Notes: a model not told the origin generated them from the sequence alone. DNA of 64,000 bases from Klebsiella indica (GCF_005860775.1 NZ_VCHQ01000003.1:62001-126000), one strand, 5' to 3'. Shown: positions 7,682-16,736, counted from the first letter of the stretch. Numbers and translations are program-made.

Positions 7682-8463
7682 CTGCGACGGTAACGTCCCA
7701 GGCGACATCGATCGGGGCTGAAGTGTCGATAAATCATCTTCATCATGCGTTCACCCTCGGTAAACAGACGGTTCCGGTTCTGGAGAATATCAGCCTGCAA
7801 CTACGGGCAGGAGAGAGCGTTGCGCTGCTCGGGCCATCGGGCTGCGGTAAATCGACCCTGCTGCGGCTGCTGGCGGGGCTGGAGCCGCAGCAGAGCGGGC
7901 AGATCCAGATCGATCGTACAACGATGGGCGGACCGGGGCCCGAGCGGATTCTGGTGTTTCAGGACCCGACGCTTTACCCGTGGCTGACGGTGCGGCAAAA
8001 CGTGCTGCTGGGGCCGCAGGCGCAGGGGAAGAAGGGGCTGGAGCCAAAGGCCGACGCGCTGATTTCGCGAATCGGACTCCAGGCATTTAGCGAGGCGTGG
8101 CCGCGTCAGCTTTCCGGCGGGATGGCGCAACGTGCGGCGCTGGCGCGCGCGTTGTTAAATGAACCGCGCCTTCTGTTATTAGATGAGCCGCTGGGAAAAC
8201 TCGATTCGCTCACACGCATCAGTATGCAGCGGGAGTTGATCGCCTTGTGGCAGCAGCAGGGCTATACCAGCCTGCTGGTGACCCACGATATCGAAGAGGC
8301 GTTACTGCTATGCGAGCGGGTACTGGTCATGTCGCCGCGTCCTGGGAGAATTATCGCCGAATTTGCGCTACCGCTTGAATTTCCTCGCCATCGTGACAAT
8401 CCGCTGCTGTTGCAGCATCGGCAGGATATTTTGCGCATTCTGGGGCAGGCAGAGGATTGGTAA
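7675..8463 (+). CDS. ABC transporter ATP-binding protein (SsuB/TauB family)
   Basis: The 262-residue ATPase has a Walker A (GPSGCGKST, about residue 59), Q-loop (VFQDPTLYPW), signature LSGGMAQRAALARAL and Walker B LLLLDEPLGKLD, followed by the switch His (VTHDIEEA). It overlaps the permease stop by seven bases and ends the operon. It energises uptake through the permease at 6686-7681. A hairpin immediately downstream probably ends the transcript. Confidence 0.9.
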   Translation: MVTATVTSQATSIGAEVSINHLHHAFTLGKQTVPVLENISLQLRAGESVALLGPSGCGKSTLLRLLAGLEPQQSGQIQIDRTTMGGPGPERILVFQDPTLYPWLTVRQNVLLGPQAQGKKGLEPKADALISRIGLQAFSEAWPRQLSGGMAQRAALARALLNEPRLLLLDEPLGKLDSLTRISMQRELIALWQQQGYTSLLVTHDIEEALLLCERVLVMSPRPGRIIAEFALPLEFPRHRDNPLLLQHRQDILRILGQAEDW

Positions 8464-8478
8464 GGCATTGACCGGTAA

Positions 8479-8510
8479 CCCGGATAAGGCGTTTTTACGC
8501 CTTATCCGGG
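8479..8510. repeat. REP-like palindrome between convergent genes
   Basis: CCCGGATAAGGCG at 8479-8491 and its perfect complement at 8498-8510 form a 13-bp stem with a TTTTTA loop. The sequence is of the enterobacterial repetitive extragenic palindrome type. It lies between the stop codons of the ABC ATPase and the convergent TonB receptor gene and could terminate or stabilise both messages. Confidence 0.75.
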
Positions 8511-8523
8511 AACCTGCAACTGC

Positions 8524-10677
8524 TTAAAAATCCATCTTCACCGTGAACTGTACTTCACGTGGGTCGCCAATCTGGTTACTGAGATTATTGGAGCCGATCG
8601 ATGAGGTGTAATAGGTCTTATCGAACAGGTTCTTCACGTTAACCTGTAGAGTGACCGGATATTGCAGCTTCATCTTATAGGCCGCGAATACATCCGCTAC
8701 CGCATAGCCCTGCAGATAATAGTCCGCGCCGTTGGTGCCGGAACGTTTGCTCACCGCGTGACCGCCGCCGCCGATGGTCAAGGTGTTACTGTCATAAACG
8801 TTATGAATGTCGTAGCTCAGGAACAGCGAGCCGGTGTGCTTCGGCACGTTTGGCAGCGGTTTGCCTTTGTAATCAGGGTCATCGGTCACTTTCGCGTCGG
8901 TATAACCGTAGCTGGCAATCACGCTCAGGTTATCGGTCAATGAGCCGGCAACATCCACTTCGACGCCGCGCGAGCGCACTTTCCCGGCGGTTTTGGCAAT
9001 GGTTTCATCACCCACCGATTCGGTATAGAGAACATTACGCTTATCAATATCAAACAGCGCGATATTGGCGGTTACCCCGTTGAACAGCTCGAACTTAGCG
9101 CCCAGTTCGTAAGCGGTGGACTCTTCCGGCGGCAGGTTGCCGATATAGCTGGCGATGGAGGATTGCGGCATAAACGACTGCGCCACGTTACCGAACAGCG
9201 AGACAGAGGGCGTCAGCTTATAGACGAGGCCGACTTTCGGCGTCCATTTCTGGTCGCTGCTGTCGGTATTGGCGTTAAACGGACGGCCTTTACCCGCGTA
9301 CTGGGTGTAATACTGATAGCGCACCCCGGCAACGGCAATCCAGTTATCGGTGAGATATAGCGCGTCCTGAACATAACCCGCATAGCTCTCCTGCCGAATA
9401 CGCTGATCGCTATCGGAGGCCGAGACGCTGGAGCATTTGCCGACCGTGCCATAAACCGGGTTATAGATATTGAATCCCTGCACTTTCTTACAGCGGATCA
9501 TATCGGTCCGCAGCAGATCGTAATTCTCGTAAGCCACGCCGGTAAGGATTTCGTTGTAGAAGCCGCCAATGACCACGTTACCCTGTAAATCCGCCCGCGT
9601 GGCGTGCATTTTTTGGGTTGAGCCGTGGGTAGCGTCGACGCGACGGGTCAGGTCACCGGTCGCGGAATCGTAGGCCATCACGCGGGCCTGGTTATCGTTG
9701 TAGTGATCCTGGCTGTAGCTGTAGTCAAATCGCGCGGTCCAGGCGTCATCGAGACGGTATTCCGCATTCAGCTGCGCGAGGTCGGAGTAACCCTCGGTAA
9801 TGTTAAACGGTTCATCAAAACGCGTTTTGCGATCGACGTTAACCGCATGGCCGGTGTTCAGATCGAAGATGGTACCGCGATCGAACGGCGTGCTGTAGTT
9901 ACGGTGGGAATACGACACGTTAACCGTCGCCCGATCGCCGAACCAGGTCAGGGAAGGGTTGATAAAGCTGCTCTTCTGCTTGCCGAAACTGCGCCAGTAG
10001 TCTTCGTTCTGGTATTCGCCAATCAGGCGATACGCGAGGCGCGTGCCTTCGACAGGGCCGGTGACATCAAACTGACCGGTGCCGCCGCCAAAGCTGGTGG
10101 AGGTGGCGGAAATCGAGCCGCCAAAGGTACGCGCCGGGCGTTTGGTGACTACGTTAATCAGTCCGCCGGGATCGAGAATACCGTACAGCGTTGACGCCGG
10201 GCCTTTAAGGACTTCGACGCGTTCGGTCGCGGCGGTAAAGCTGCGCGGTAGCACGGTGCGCAGCCCGTTGGTCATAATCGAACCGTCGCGGTTAGCGCCA
10301 AAGCCGCGGCGGGTAAATGCATCCTGAGTCCCGCCGAGGGTATTGGTCTGTACAACGTTGGCGACGTTATACAGCGCCTCGTCGAGGTTGGTGGCGTGCT
10401 GATCCTGTAGCACCTTGTCGCTCACGGTATTGACCACCTGGGGAATGTCCAGCATCGGCATCGTGGTCAGCGTGGCGGTTGACGTATTAACCGGCTGATA
10501 ACCGTTGGTGGCGTTTTGCTTCGCATCGTCGGCCACCACCGTAATGGTTTCATCGGCGGTTTTTTTCTCTTTATCGGCGCTATTTTCCGCAGCCAGGATC
10601 CCCGGAGAGGTTAAAAAAATCAGTGAAAAAAGCGCACGCCCTTTTAATGTCGAAAAAGGGACATTTAATGGAGTCAT
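8524..10677 (-). CDS. TonB-dependent siderophore receptor
   Basis: The 717-residue outer-membrane receptor has a signal peptide (residues about 10-29, ending ILAAENS), a TonB-box-like ETITVVAD (about 43-50), a plug domain (MPMLDIPQVVNTVS to ERVEVLKGPASTLYGILDPGGLINVVTKRP) and a 22-strand barrel ending QFTVKMDF with the C-terminal Phe. The plug resembles FhuA/FoxA/FcuA-type hydroxamate receptors. Two Cys about 20 residues apart (CKKVQ and GKCSS) lie in a probable external loop and may form a disulfide. The gene is divergent from the FecCD-type ABC operon, with Fur-like boxes between. The ligand cannot be read from sequence. Confidence 0.88.
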   Translation of the reverse strand: MTPLNVPFSTLKGRALFSLIFLTSPGILAAENSADKEKKTADETITVVADDAKQNATNGYQPVNTSTATLTTMPMLDIPQVVNTVSDKVLQDQHATNLDEALYNVANVVQTNTLGGTQDAFTRRGFGANRDGSIMTNGLRTVLPRSFTAATERVEVLKGPASTLYGILDPGGLINVVTKRPARTFGGSISATSTSFGGGTGQFDVTGPVEGTRLAYRLIGEYQNEDYWRSFGKQKSSFINPSLTWFGDRATVNVSYSHRNYSTPFDRGTIFDLNTGHAVNVDRKTRFDEPFNITEGYSDLAQLNAEYRLDDAWTARFDYSYSQDHYNDNQARVMAYDSATGDLTRRVDATHGSTQKMHATRADLQGNVVIGGFYNEILTGVAYENYDLLRTDMIRCKKVQGFNIYNPVYGTVGKCSSVSASDSDQRIRQESYAGYVQDALYLTDNWIAVAGVRYQYYTQYAGKGRPFNANTDSSDQKWTPKVGLVYKLTPSVSLFGNVAQSFMPQSSIASYIGNLPPEESTAYELGAKFELFNGVTANIALFDIDKRNVLYTESVGDETIAKTAGKVRSRGVEVDVAGSLTDNLSVIASYGYTDAKVTDDPDYKGKPLPNVPKHTGSLFLSYDIHNVYDSNTLTIGGGGHAVSKRSGTNGADYYLQGYAVADVFAAYKMKLQYPVTLQVNVKNLFDKTYYTSSIGSNNLSNQIGDPREVQFTVKMDF

Positions 10678-10786
10678 TTTCTGTTTCTCGTGAACGAACC
10701 TCGCCTTTGCGGGGAGGTAAAGCCAATAAAATCATTGCCCTGAAATATAGGTCTATCTGTTTTTACGCCAGTTTGCGGCCAGATAT

Positions 10787-10805
10787 GTAATTGAGAATCA
10801 TTCAA
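10787..10805. promoter_or_regulatory. Candidate Fur box for the TonB receptor
   Basis: GTAATTGAGAATCATTCAA matches 12 of 19 positions of the Fur consensus (GATAATGATAATCATTATC). It lies 110 bp upstream of the receptor start. Iron repression is expected for this gene class. Confidence 0.5.
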
Positions 10806-11025
10806 TCACGAAGGAATGTAGTAGTAAATGTTATGTAAGATAAAAAATCAGCAAAAGAAATAATCAATGAGTTACCGGAAAATATTAAAGGCGAATGCTA
10901 TTTATTTTATTGTTTTTAATGATAATTAAATCATAGTGATGTTATGTGTTTTTGAATGATGTTTCGCTGTGGCCGGGATGCTAATGGGGTATTGACTACT
11001 ACATTCATCCGCCGCATGATCAAAA

Positions 11026-11044
11026 GAGAATGAGAGTTATTTTT
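11026..11044. promoter_or_regulatory. Candidate Fur box for the ABC operon
   Basis: GAGAATGAGAGTTATTTTT matches 13 of 19 positions of the Fur consensus. It lies about 58 bp upstream of the ATPase start at 11102. Confidence 0.45.
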
Positions 11045-11101
11045 GTTTGAGTGCGGAACGCGCGGGCCTGTCGCCACGCCGTTGCGGCGCGGGAGTAAGT
11101 T

Positions 11102-11920
11102 ATGCCACAGCGGGTGTTGCCTGCAGAGCAGGGGATTGTCCTGGATTCCCTGTCGGCCGGATATGGCCAGACGCGAATTGTCGATAATATTCAATTGACG
11201 ATCCCCCACGGGAAAATGACGGTACTGGCCGGCGCCAACGGCTCGGGTAAATCAACGCTGCTGTCGACCATCGCCAGGATGCTCAGGCCGCTGGGCGGCT
11301 GTGTGCGCCTGGACGGTGAGGAAATTCATCAGATGCCGACCCGGGAAGTTTCCCGTCGTTTAGGTATTTTACCGCAATCGCCGCTGACGCCCGAAGGGCT
11401 GACGGTCTTTGAACTGGTCTCGCGCGGGCGTTATCCCTGGCAGGGGCTGATGCGTCAGTGGTCCGATGCCGATGAACAGGCAGTCGAAGAGGCGCTCCGG
11501 CTCACCGGTACCGCCGAATTCGCCCATCTGGCGGTGGATAGTCTTTCCGGCGGCCAGCGTCAGCGCTGCTGGATTGCAATGGCCCTGGCACAGCAAACGG
11601 CGACTATTCTGCTTGATGAGCCTACCACCTGGCTCGATCTGCGCTATCAGGTGGACATTCTCGAACTGCTGCAAACCTTAACCCGCGATCATGGTCGCAC
11701 CGTGGTGACTGTGCTCCACGATCTGAACTTTGCGGTGAACTACGCCGACATGCTGGTATTTCTCAAAAAAGGGCATATCGCTGGCGTGATCGGTGAAGGT
11801 GAACTCTGTACGCCGGAGCTGATTAAAACCGTCTTTGACGTTGACGTGCAGATGTCCCTCAACCCGCTGACCGGTAAACCCTTTTTTATGCCCTTTCGCG
11901 CACGCGGGGAGGGGGCATGA
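11102..11920 (+). CDS. Iron-siderophore ABC transporter ATPase (FecE/FhuC family)
   Basis: The 272-residue ATPase has Walker A GANGSGKST, Q-loop LPQSPLTPEGLTV, signature SLSGGQRQRCWIAMALAQ, Walker B TILLDEPTTWLD and the switch LHDLNFAVNY, all close to FepC/FhuC/FecE. It opens an operon with two FecCD permeases, a binding protein and an RpiR regulator, linked by ATGA overlaps. With the divergent receptor this should complete uptake of one ferric siderophore. Confidence 0.9.
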   Translation: MPQRVLPAEQGIVLDSLSAGYGQTRIVDNIQLTIPHGKMTVLAGANGSGKSTLLSTIARMLRPLGGCVRLDGEEIHQMPTREVSRRLGILPQSPLTPEGLTVFELVSRGRYPWQGLMRQWSDADEQAVEEALRLTGTAEFAHLAVDSLSGGQRQRCWIAMALAQQTATILLDEPTTWLDLRYQVDILELLQTLTRDHGRTVVTVLHDLNFAVNYADMLVFLKKGHIAGVIGEGELCTPELIKTVFDVDVQMSLNPLTGKPFFMPFRARGEGA

Positions 11921-12945
11921 CGAGCGCCTCCGTGCGGCTCCTGCCGCGCCGACAATCCCGGCTGCGGCTGACGCTGGTACTGCTGAGCTTACTGCTGCTC
12001 GGCGGTTCGCTGGTGCATCTTGGTCTTGGTGCGCGCTGGATTGCGCCGCACACGGTGCTTCAGGCGCTGTTGCACTACGACCCGCGCAATTTCGATCACC
12101 GCATTATTGTTGATTTACGCCTGGTCCGGCTGGCGGCGGCGCTGCTCACCGGCGCGGCGCTTGGCGTGGCGGGGCTGCTGCTGCAGACCGTGATCCGCAA
12201 TCCGCTGGGTGAGCCGCATATTCTCGGCCTTAACGCCGGGGCCTCACTGGCGGTGGTGGCGACCTCTGCGCTGGGGATAAGCTTCGGCGGCGTCGCACTG
12301 GCACGCCCCCTGACCGCCGTCTGCGGCGCGGCGCTGCTGTTTGGTGGCGTGATGCTGCTCTCTTCCTCCGGGCGCGGCGGGGTGACGCCATTACGTATTA
12401 CCCTCTGCGGGGTGGCGCTGTCGGCGTTTGCCTCGGCGGTGACGGCGGCGATTCTGATCCTCGATGAGCAAACGCTGCTGGCGATACGTACCTGGCTGGC
12501 GGGCGACCTGGCCGGTCTGAACTGGCGCACGCTGCGTTCAGCGCTGATCCCGGCCCTGAGCGGGCTGATCATCGCCCTGATGATAGCGCCGCGTCTGAAC
12601 GTGCTGGCGTTGGGCGATAAAGTCGCTCTGGGGCTGGGGGTCAGGATTATGCAGACCCGGCTGCTGGGGCTGGCGGCGATTGCTTTACTCTGCGGCTCGG
12701 CGGTGGCGGTGGCCGGACCGATTGGCTTTGTCGGGCTGGTGGTGCCGCATGTGGTGCGTCGGCTGGTTAGCGAAGATATTCGCCTGGCGCTACCGCTGGC
12801 CGCCCCGGTTGGTGCGCTGCTGCTGTTGCTGGCGGATATCGCCGCCCGCACGCTGGTGGCGCCCCAGGAGCTGGCGACCGGCGCGATGACCGCGCTGGTG
12901 GGCGCGCCGGTGTTTATTTTTATCGCCGCGAGGTTTTTTAAATGA
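11917..12945 (+). CDS. FecCD-family iron-siderophore permease, first
   Basis: This 342-residue inner-membrane protein of the FecCD/BtuC family has about nine to ten hydrophobic segments. Conserved blocks are VDLRLVRLAAALLTGAALGVAGLLLQTVIRNPL (about residues 65-97), LLGLAAIALLCGSAVAVAGPIGFVGLVVPHVVRRL (about 246-280) and a C-terminal PVFIFIAARFFK. The ATGA start overlaps the ATPase stop. It forms a heterodimer channel with the next gene product (family knowledge). Confidence 0.9.
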   Translation: MTSASVRLLPRRQSRLRLTLVLLSLLLLGGSLVHLGLGARWIAPHTVLQALLHYDPRNFDHRIIVDLRLVRLAAALLTGAALGVAGLLLQTVIRNPLGEPHILGLNAGASLAVVATSALGISFGGVALARPLTAVCGAALLFGGVMLLSSSGRGGVTPLRITLCGVALSAFASAVTAAILILDEQTLLAIRTWLAGDLAGLNWRTLRSALIPALSGLIIALMIAPRLNVLALGDKVALGLGVRIMQTRLLGLAAIALLCGSAVAVAGPIGFVGLVVPHVVRRLVSEDIRLALPLAAPVGALLLLLADIAARTLVAPQELATGAMTALVGAPVFIFIAARFFK

Positions 12946-13994
12946 AACGCGCCGTCCGTCGCGCCGGATTTCGTCCCCTTGCTATCGGCTACCGGCATAT
13001 TTTACTTCGTCCGGCGGCGTTAAAAACCGCCGCTGGATTGCTGTTCGCCATCCTGGTGCTGGCGCTGTTCGGCCTGACTCGCGGCAGCTTTCCGATGCCA
13101 TCAGGAACCTTACTTCGCGCGCTGCTTTCGCCAGAAAACGTGGCTGAACAGCAGCGCTTTATTCTATTTGATATCCGCCTGCCAAGGCTGTTTATGGCGC
13201 TGCTGAGCGGGGCGATGCTCGGTCTGGCTGGCGCGGCGATGCAGAGTATTACCCGCAATGGTCTGGCGGACCCCGGCCTGATCGGCGTGAAAGAGGGAGC
13301 CAGCATTGTGGTGCTGGCGCTGGTGCTGTTCTTTCCGGCGGTGGGATTAGTCTGGCGGCCGCTGGCGGGGATGCTCGGCGGCGTGCTGGTGGCGCTGCTG
13401 GTGTTGCTATTGGCGCGAGATTGCTCGCGTCCGCGTTTTATTCTTATCGGGATCGGCGTGTCGTGGACGCTGGCTTCAGCGGTTGGCATTTTTATGACCA
13501 CCGCCGACGTGCGCGACGTGCAGACGGCGATGATCTGGCTGGCGGGGAGTCTGCACGCGGCGACCTGGCCGCTGTTGGCCGTGGCCTTCTGCTGGGCGTT
13601 GCCGGGGGCGCTGATTCTGTTTCTTACCGCGAGGGCCGCCGATGTGGCGCTGCTGGGCGACCGTACCGCAATCGGTCTTGGCGTTCGTTTACAGCAACTG
13701 ACGCTGCTGCGCTTTTTTGCGCCGGTGCTGCTGACTTCGGCGAGCGTCTCCTGCGTCGGCAGTCTCGGTTTTGTTGGTCTGATGGCACCGCATATGGCGC
13801 GCTTTTTGCTGCGTGGCGGCCAGGTGGCGCTGCTCAGCGGCAGCGCGTTAGTTGGCGCGCTGCTGGTACTGGTCACCGATACCATCGGCCGACTGGCTTT
13901 CGCGCCGCTACAGATCCCGGCGGGAATCGTGATTGCTCTGGTTGGTTGCCCATTTTTTATTGTGCTGCTCTGGCGTCGCCGTGACGCCCTGTAA
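12942..13994 (+). CDS. FecCD-family iron-siderophore permease, second
   Basis: This 350-residue partner permease begins with the four-base overlap ATGA. Family blocks are FDIRLPRLFMALLSGAMLGLAGAAMQSITRNGLADPGLIGV and GSLGFVGLMAPHMARFLL near the cytoplasmic coupling helix. The two permeases are clearly different proteins, as in FepDG or FecCD, rather than a fused FhuB type. Confidence 0.9.
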   Translation: MKRAVRRAGFRPLAIGYRHILLRPAALKTAAGLLFAILVLALFGLTRGSFPMPSGTLLRALLSPENVAEQQRFILFDIRLPRLFMALLSGAMLGLAGAAMQSITRNGLADPGLIGVKEGASIVVLALVLFFPAVGLVWRPLAGMLGGVLVALLVLLLARDCSRPRFILIGIGVSWTLASAVGIFMTTADVRDVQTAMIWLAGSLHAATWPLLAVAFCWALPGALILFLTARAADVALLGDRTAIGLGVRLQQLTLLRFFAPVLLTSASVSCVGSLGFVGLMAPHMARFLLRGGQVALLSGSALVGALLVLVTDTIGRLAFAPLQIPAGIVIALVGCPFFIVLLWRRRDAL

Positions 13995-14010
13995 ATCAAA
14001 AAGGATTGCT

Positions 14011-14958
14011 ATGCGTTGGTTCGTTTCTCTGCTGCTGCTGTTGGCGGGCGTCGCCGCGGCCGCCGATACGCAAACTTTCACCGACGATTCAGGTCGCACG
14101 GTGACGGTTCCGCTGCATCCGCAGCGTATTGTATCGATGCACGATCTGGATATTACCATTCCGCTTATTGAGCTTGGGGTTCCGCCGGTGGCCAGCCACG
14201 GGCGCACCCGCCCGGACGGCAGCCACTTTTTACGCGCCAGCGCGCAGTTGACTGGGGTTGATTTCGATAACAGCGCGATTCAGTTTATCGGCACGGCGGA
14301 CATCGACCTTGAAGCAGTAGCCGCTGCGAAACCAGATTTGATTATCACTGAACCCAGTCGTCATGTCCCGATAGAACAACTGGAGAAGATTGCGCCAACG
14401 GTAAGTATCGATCATTTGCAGGGCAGTGCGCCGCGTATTTATCGCAAGCTGGCGCAGCTGACCGGCACCCAGGCCAGGCTGGCGATCCTTGAGCGCCGCT
14501 ATCAGGCGCAGATTAAGCAACTGAAGGCGACGGTCGATACGCAGAAGATCGTCGTCTCGGTGATTCAGGCTAACAACGGCAAGGTGACCGTACACTATTC
14601 CTATCATGCGCTGGGGCGCGTACTGCGCGATGCCGGGTTCCGTTTCCCGCCGCTGATCGACAAGATACCCGATGGTCAGCGGATTGACGTTAGCGCCGAG
14701 CAGTTGCCGGAGCTGGATGCCGATTTCGTGTTCGCCACCTGGCGTTCCGATACCGGCGGTAAACCGCAGGATGAACTGCAGGCGATGGAAGGCGTTATGC
14801 CTGGCTGGTGTGACTTTATGCGCGCCTGCCGGAGCGGGCGCTATATTTTGCTGCCGCGTGAGGATGTGATTTCTAACTCGTTTGCCGCACTGACGCTGAT
14901 GGTTGCCGAGGTGCAGTCGCATATTGCCGGTCGGCCAATGCCCGAGGGGGAGAAATGA
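14011..14958 (+). CDS. Ferric-siderophore periplasmic binding protein (FecB/FepB-like)
   Basis: ATG 14011 follows AAGGA at 14001-14005. The 315-residue protein starts with a Sec signal peptide (MRWFVSLLLLLAGVAAAADT) and has the class III binding-protein pattern: DDSGRTVTVPLHPQRIVSMHDLDITIPLIELGVPPVAS, then DIDLEAVAAAKPDLIITEP and a long linking helix. An open frame reaches upstream into the permease gene but lacks an RBS. It delivers the siderophore to the two permeases. Confidence 0.87.
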   Translation: MRWFVSLLLLLAGVAAAADTQTFTDDSGRTVTVPLHPQRIVSMHDLDITIPLIELGVPPVASHGRTRPDGSHFLRASAQLTGVDFDNSAIQFIGTADIDLEAVAAAKPDLIITEPSRHVPIEQLEKIAPTVSIDHLQGSAPRIYRKLAQLTGTQARLAILERRYQAQIKQLKATVDTQKIVVSVIQANNGKVTVHYSYHALGRVLRDAGFRFPPLIDKIPDGQRIDVSAEQLPELDADFVFATWRSDTGGKPQDELQAMEGVMPGWCDFMRACRSGRYILLPREDVISNSFAALTLMVAEVQSHIAGRPMPEGEK

Positions 14959-15854
14959 AAACCGCGGAGAGAAGAGAGAGAGGGCGGGTCGACCTGTTCG
15001 GCGAGCGTTTTCGCGCCCGTGCGCATCAGCTTTCGCCACGCCTGCTGGCGGTAGCCAGCTATATCAATGATAACCGCGAAGTGGTGCTGGAGCGCACGGC
15101 GATGGAGATCGCCACCGCGACCCATACCTCGGATGCCACGGTCGTGCGCGCGATCCAGGCGCTGGGTTTCGCCGGACTGCGCGAACTGAAACAGACCATG
15201 GAGCGCTGGTTCGGTCCGTCGCCGACCTCGGCGGAAAAAATGCTCTCGACGGTGAGCGAACTGTCCAGCGATATCAATTCAAGTATTAATTTCGTGCTTG
15301 AAGGGCATCAGCGGGCTTGCGAGGTGCTCTCCCGGCCTGATAACCGTACGGCGATGGCGCAGGCGGTGGCGCTGCTGACCGACGCCCGTCAGGTGGGAAT
15401 TTTCGGTATCGGCGCATCGGGTATCCTGGCGGAATATACCGCGCGGCTGTTGAGCCGCATTGGTTTGCCTGCGTATGTGATGAACCGCACCGGGTTCAGT
15501 CTTGCCGAGCAGTTGATTAGCCTGCAGCGTGGCGATGTGCTGATTATGATGGGGCAAAAATCCCCGCACCGTGAGGGGATGACAACGCTACGTGAAGCCC
15601 GGCGGCTCGGGATCCCGACAATCTTGTTAACGCAGGCGGTCGATTCTCGCTTTAGTCAGGAGGCGCAGGTGGTCATCGACGTGCCGCGCGGCGGCGATAA
15701 CGGACGAGTGCCGTTACACGGCACGGTTCTGGTGTGCCTGGAGATGATTGTGCTATCGGTCGCTTCTACCGCGCCGCAAAAGACGGTGAAATCGATGAAG
15801 CGGATCAATGAATTGCATCGCGCGATTGGTAAATCCGGCGGTAAACGGAGCTAA
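14955..15854 (+). CDS. MurR/RpiR-family regulator with SIS domain
   Basis: The 299-residue protein has an N-terminal RpiR HTH (residues about 15-85: RLLAVASYINDNREVVLERTAMEIATATHTSDATVVRAIQALGF) and a C-terminal SIS sugar-isomerase-like domain (about 130-270: ARQVGIFGIGASGILAEYTARLLSRIG). SIS domains usually sense phosphorylated sugars. Here the gene is joined by an ATGA overlap to the siderophore-binding protein and stands 95 bp before an amino acid ABC operon whose leader holds a perfect dyad. It could serve either system; the dyad makes the downstream operon the better guess. Confidence 0.85.
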   Translation: MKTAERRERGRVDLFGERFRARAHQLSPRLLAVASYINDNREVVLERTAMEIATATHTSDATVVRAIQALGFAGLRELKQTMERWFGPSPTSAEKMLSTVSELSSDINSSINFVLEGHQRACEVLSRPDNRTAMAQAVALLTDARQVGIFGIGASGILAEYTARLLSRIGLPAYVMNRTGFSLAEQLISLQRGDVLIMMGQKSPHREGMTTLREARRLGIPTILLTQAVDSRFSQEAQVVIDVPRGGDNGRVPLHGTVLVCLEMIVLSVASTAPQKTVKSMKRINELHRAIGKSGGKRS

Positions 15855-15913
15855 ACGACAGATAATCCACTATCAGAAAGGTTTTTGGTTGCATGCCATA
15901 CTAAGCCTGTGTA

Positions 15914-15940
15914 TTTTTATGCAACATAAATGCATAAAAA
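15914..15940. promoter_or_regulatory. Perfect inverted repeat before the amino acid ABC operon
   Basis: TTTTTATGCA at 15914-15923 and TGCATAAAAA at 15931-15940 are exact complements separated by seven bases. The right arm runs into the AAAAGGAG ribosome binding site of the gene starting at 15950. It may be the operator of the RpiR protein just upstream, or an RNA hairpin masking the RBS. The two readings are not exclusive. Confidence 0.6.
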
Positions 15941-15949
15941 GGAGTTTCT

Positions 15950-16717
15950 ATGATTAAGCACTGGCTGAAAGCAGGTTGTCTGATGGCGGCGCTGATGGGC
16001 AGCGTTCAGGCGGCTCAGCAAACGTATGTGGTTGGCGCGGGCGGCACCTATCGCCCGTTTGAGTTTGAAAATAGCCAGAAACAGCTGGAAGGTTTTGACA
16101 TTGATATCATTAAAGCGATCGCCAAAGCGGAAGATTTTGATATCAAACTGGTTAATACGCCGTGGGAAGGAATTTTCGCCACCCTGAGCACCGGCGATCG
16201 CGATATTATCATTTCCGGGATCACCATTACCGATAAGCGTAAGCAGATGGTTGATTTCTCGGCCCCTTATTTCCCGGCAGAGCAGTCCATCGTTGTTCCG
16301 GCGGATTCGAAAGTCACCTCGCTGGCGGCGTTGAAAAACGAGAAAGTTGGCGTGGTGAACTCCAGCACCGGTGATATCGTGGTTTCTGAGGTGCTGGGAA
16401 AAAACAGCACCGCTATCAAGCGCTTTGATAACACTCCGCTGATGTTGCAGGAGCTGTTTGAGGATGGCGTAAGCGCGGCGGTAGGCGATGTTGGCGTAGT
16501 GAAATATTACATCAAGCAGCATCCAGAAAAGCAGTTCAAACTGGTGCCGGACGCGAAATTTGAGCGTCAGTATTTCGGTATCGCGGTGGCGAAAGGCAAC
16601 AGCGAACTGCGGGCGAAAATCAACGCCGGATTACAGAAAATCATCGCTGACGGCACCTATGCCAAAATCTATAAAACCTGGTTCGACGACAACGTTCCGA
16701 CGCTGCCAGCGCAATAA
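15950..16717 (+). CDS. Polar amino acid ABC transporter substrate-binding protein
   Basis: The 255-residue protein has a signal peptide (MIKHWLKAGCLMAALMGSVQAAQQ) and the family 3 solute-binding pattern: GAGGTYRPFEFENSQKQLEGFDIDIIKAIAKAEDFDIKLVNTPWEGIFATLSTGDRDIIISGITITDKR. It has strong SD AAAAGGAG. The nearest class is glutamine/histidine/arginine receptors; which amino acid it binds is not readable here. Its permease and ATPase follow after a hairpin that probably lowers their expression relative to this gene. Confidence 0.88.
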   Translation: MIKHWLKAGCLMAALMGSVQAAQQTYVVGAGGTYRPFEFENSQKQLEGFDIDIIKAIAKAEDFDIKLVNTPWEGIFATLSTGDRDIIISGITITDKRKQMVDFSAPYFPAEQSIVVPADSKVTSLAALKNEKVGVVNSSTGDIVVSEVLGKNSTAIKRFDNTPLMLQELFEDGVSAAVGDVGVVKYYIKQHPEKQFKLVPDAKFERQYFGIAVAKGNSELRAKINAGLQKIIADGTYAKIYKTWFDDNVPTLPAQ

Positions 16718-16736
16718 TCCGCAGTTTGTTTTCATC

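Larger units (their letters stand above)
10678..11101. promoter_or_regulatory. Divergent iron-regulated intergenic region
   Basis: These 424 AT-rich bases separate the receptor from the ABC operon. They contain two partial Fur-box matches listed separately and no credible reading frame. Both promoters should lie here. Confidence 0.55.

Noticed and set aside
12096-13999. Two antisense frames of 300 and 336 codons opposite the FecCD permeases
   Set aside because: They are rich in Ser, Ala, Arg and Pro without any domain and mirror GC-rich third positions of the real permease genes.
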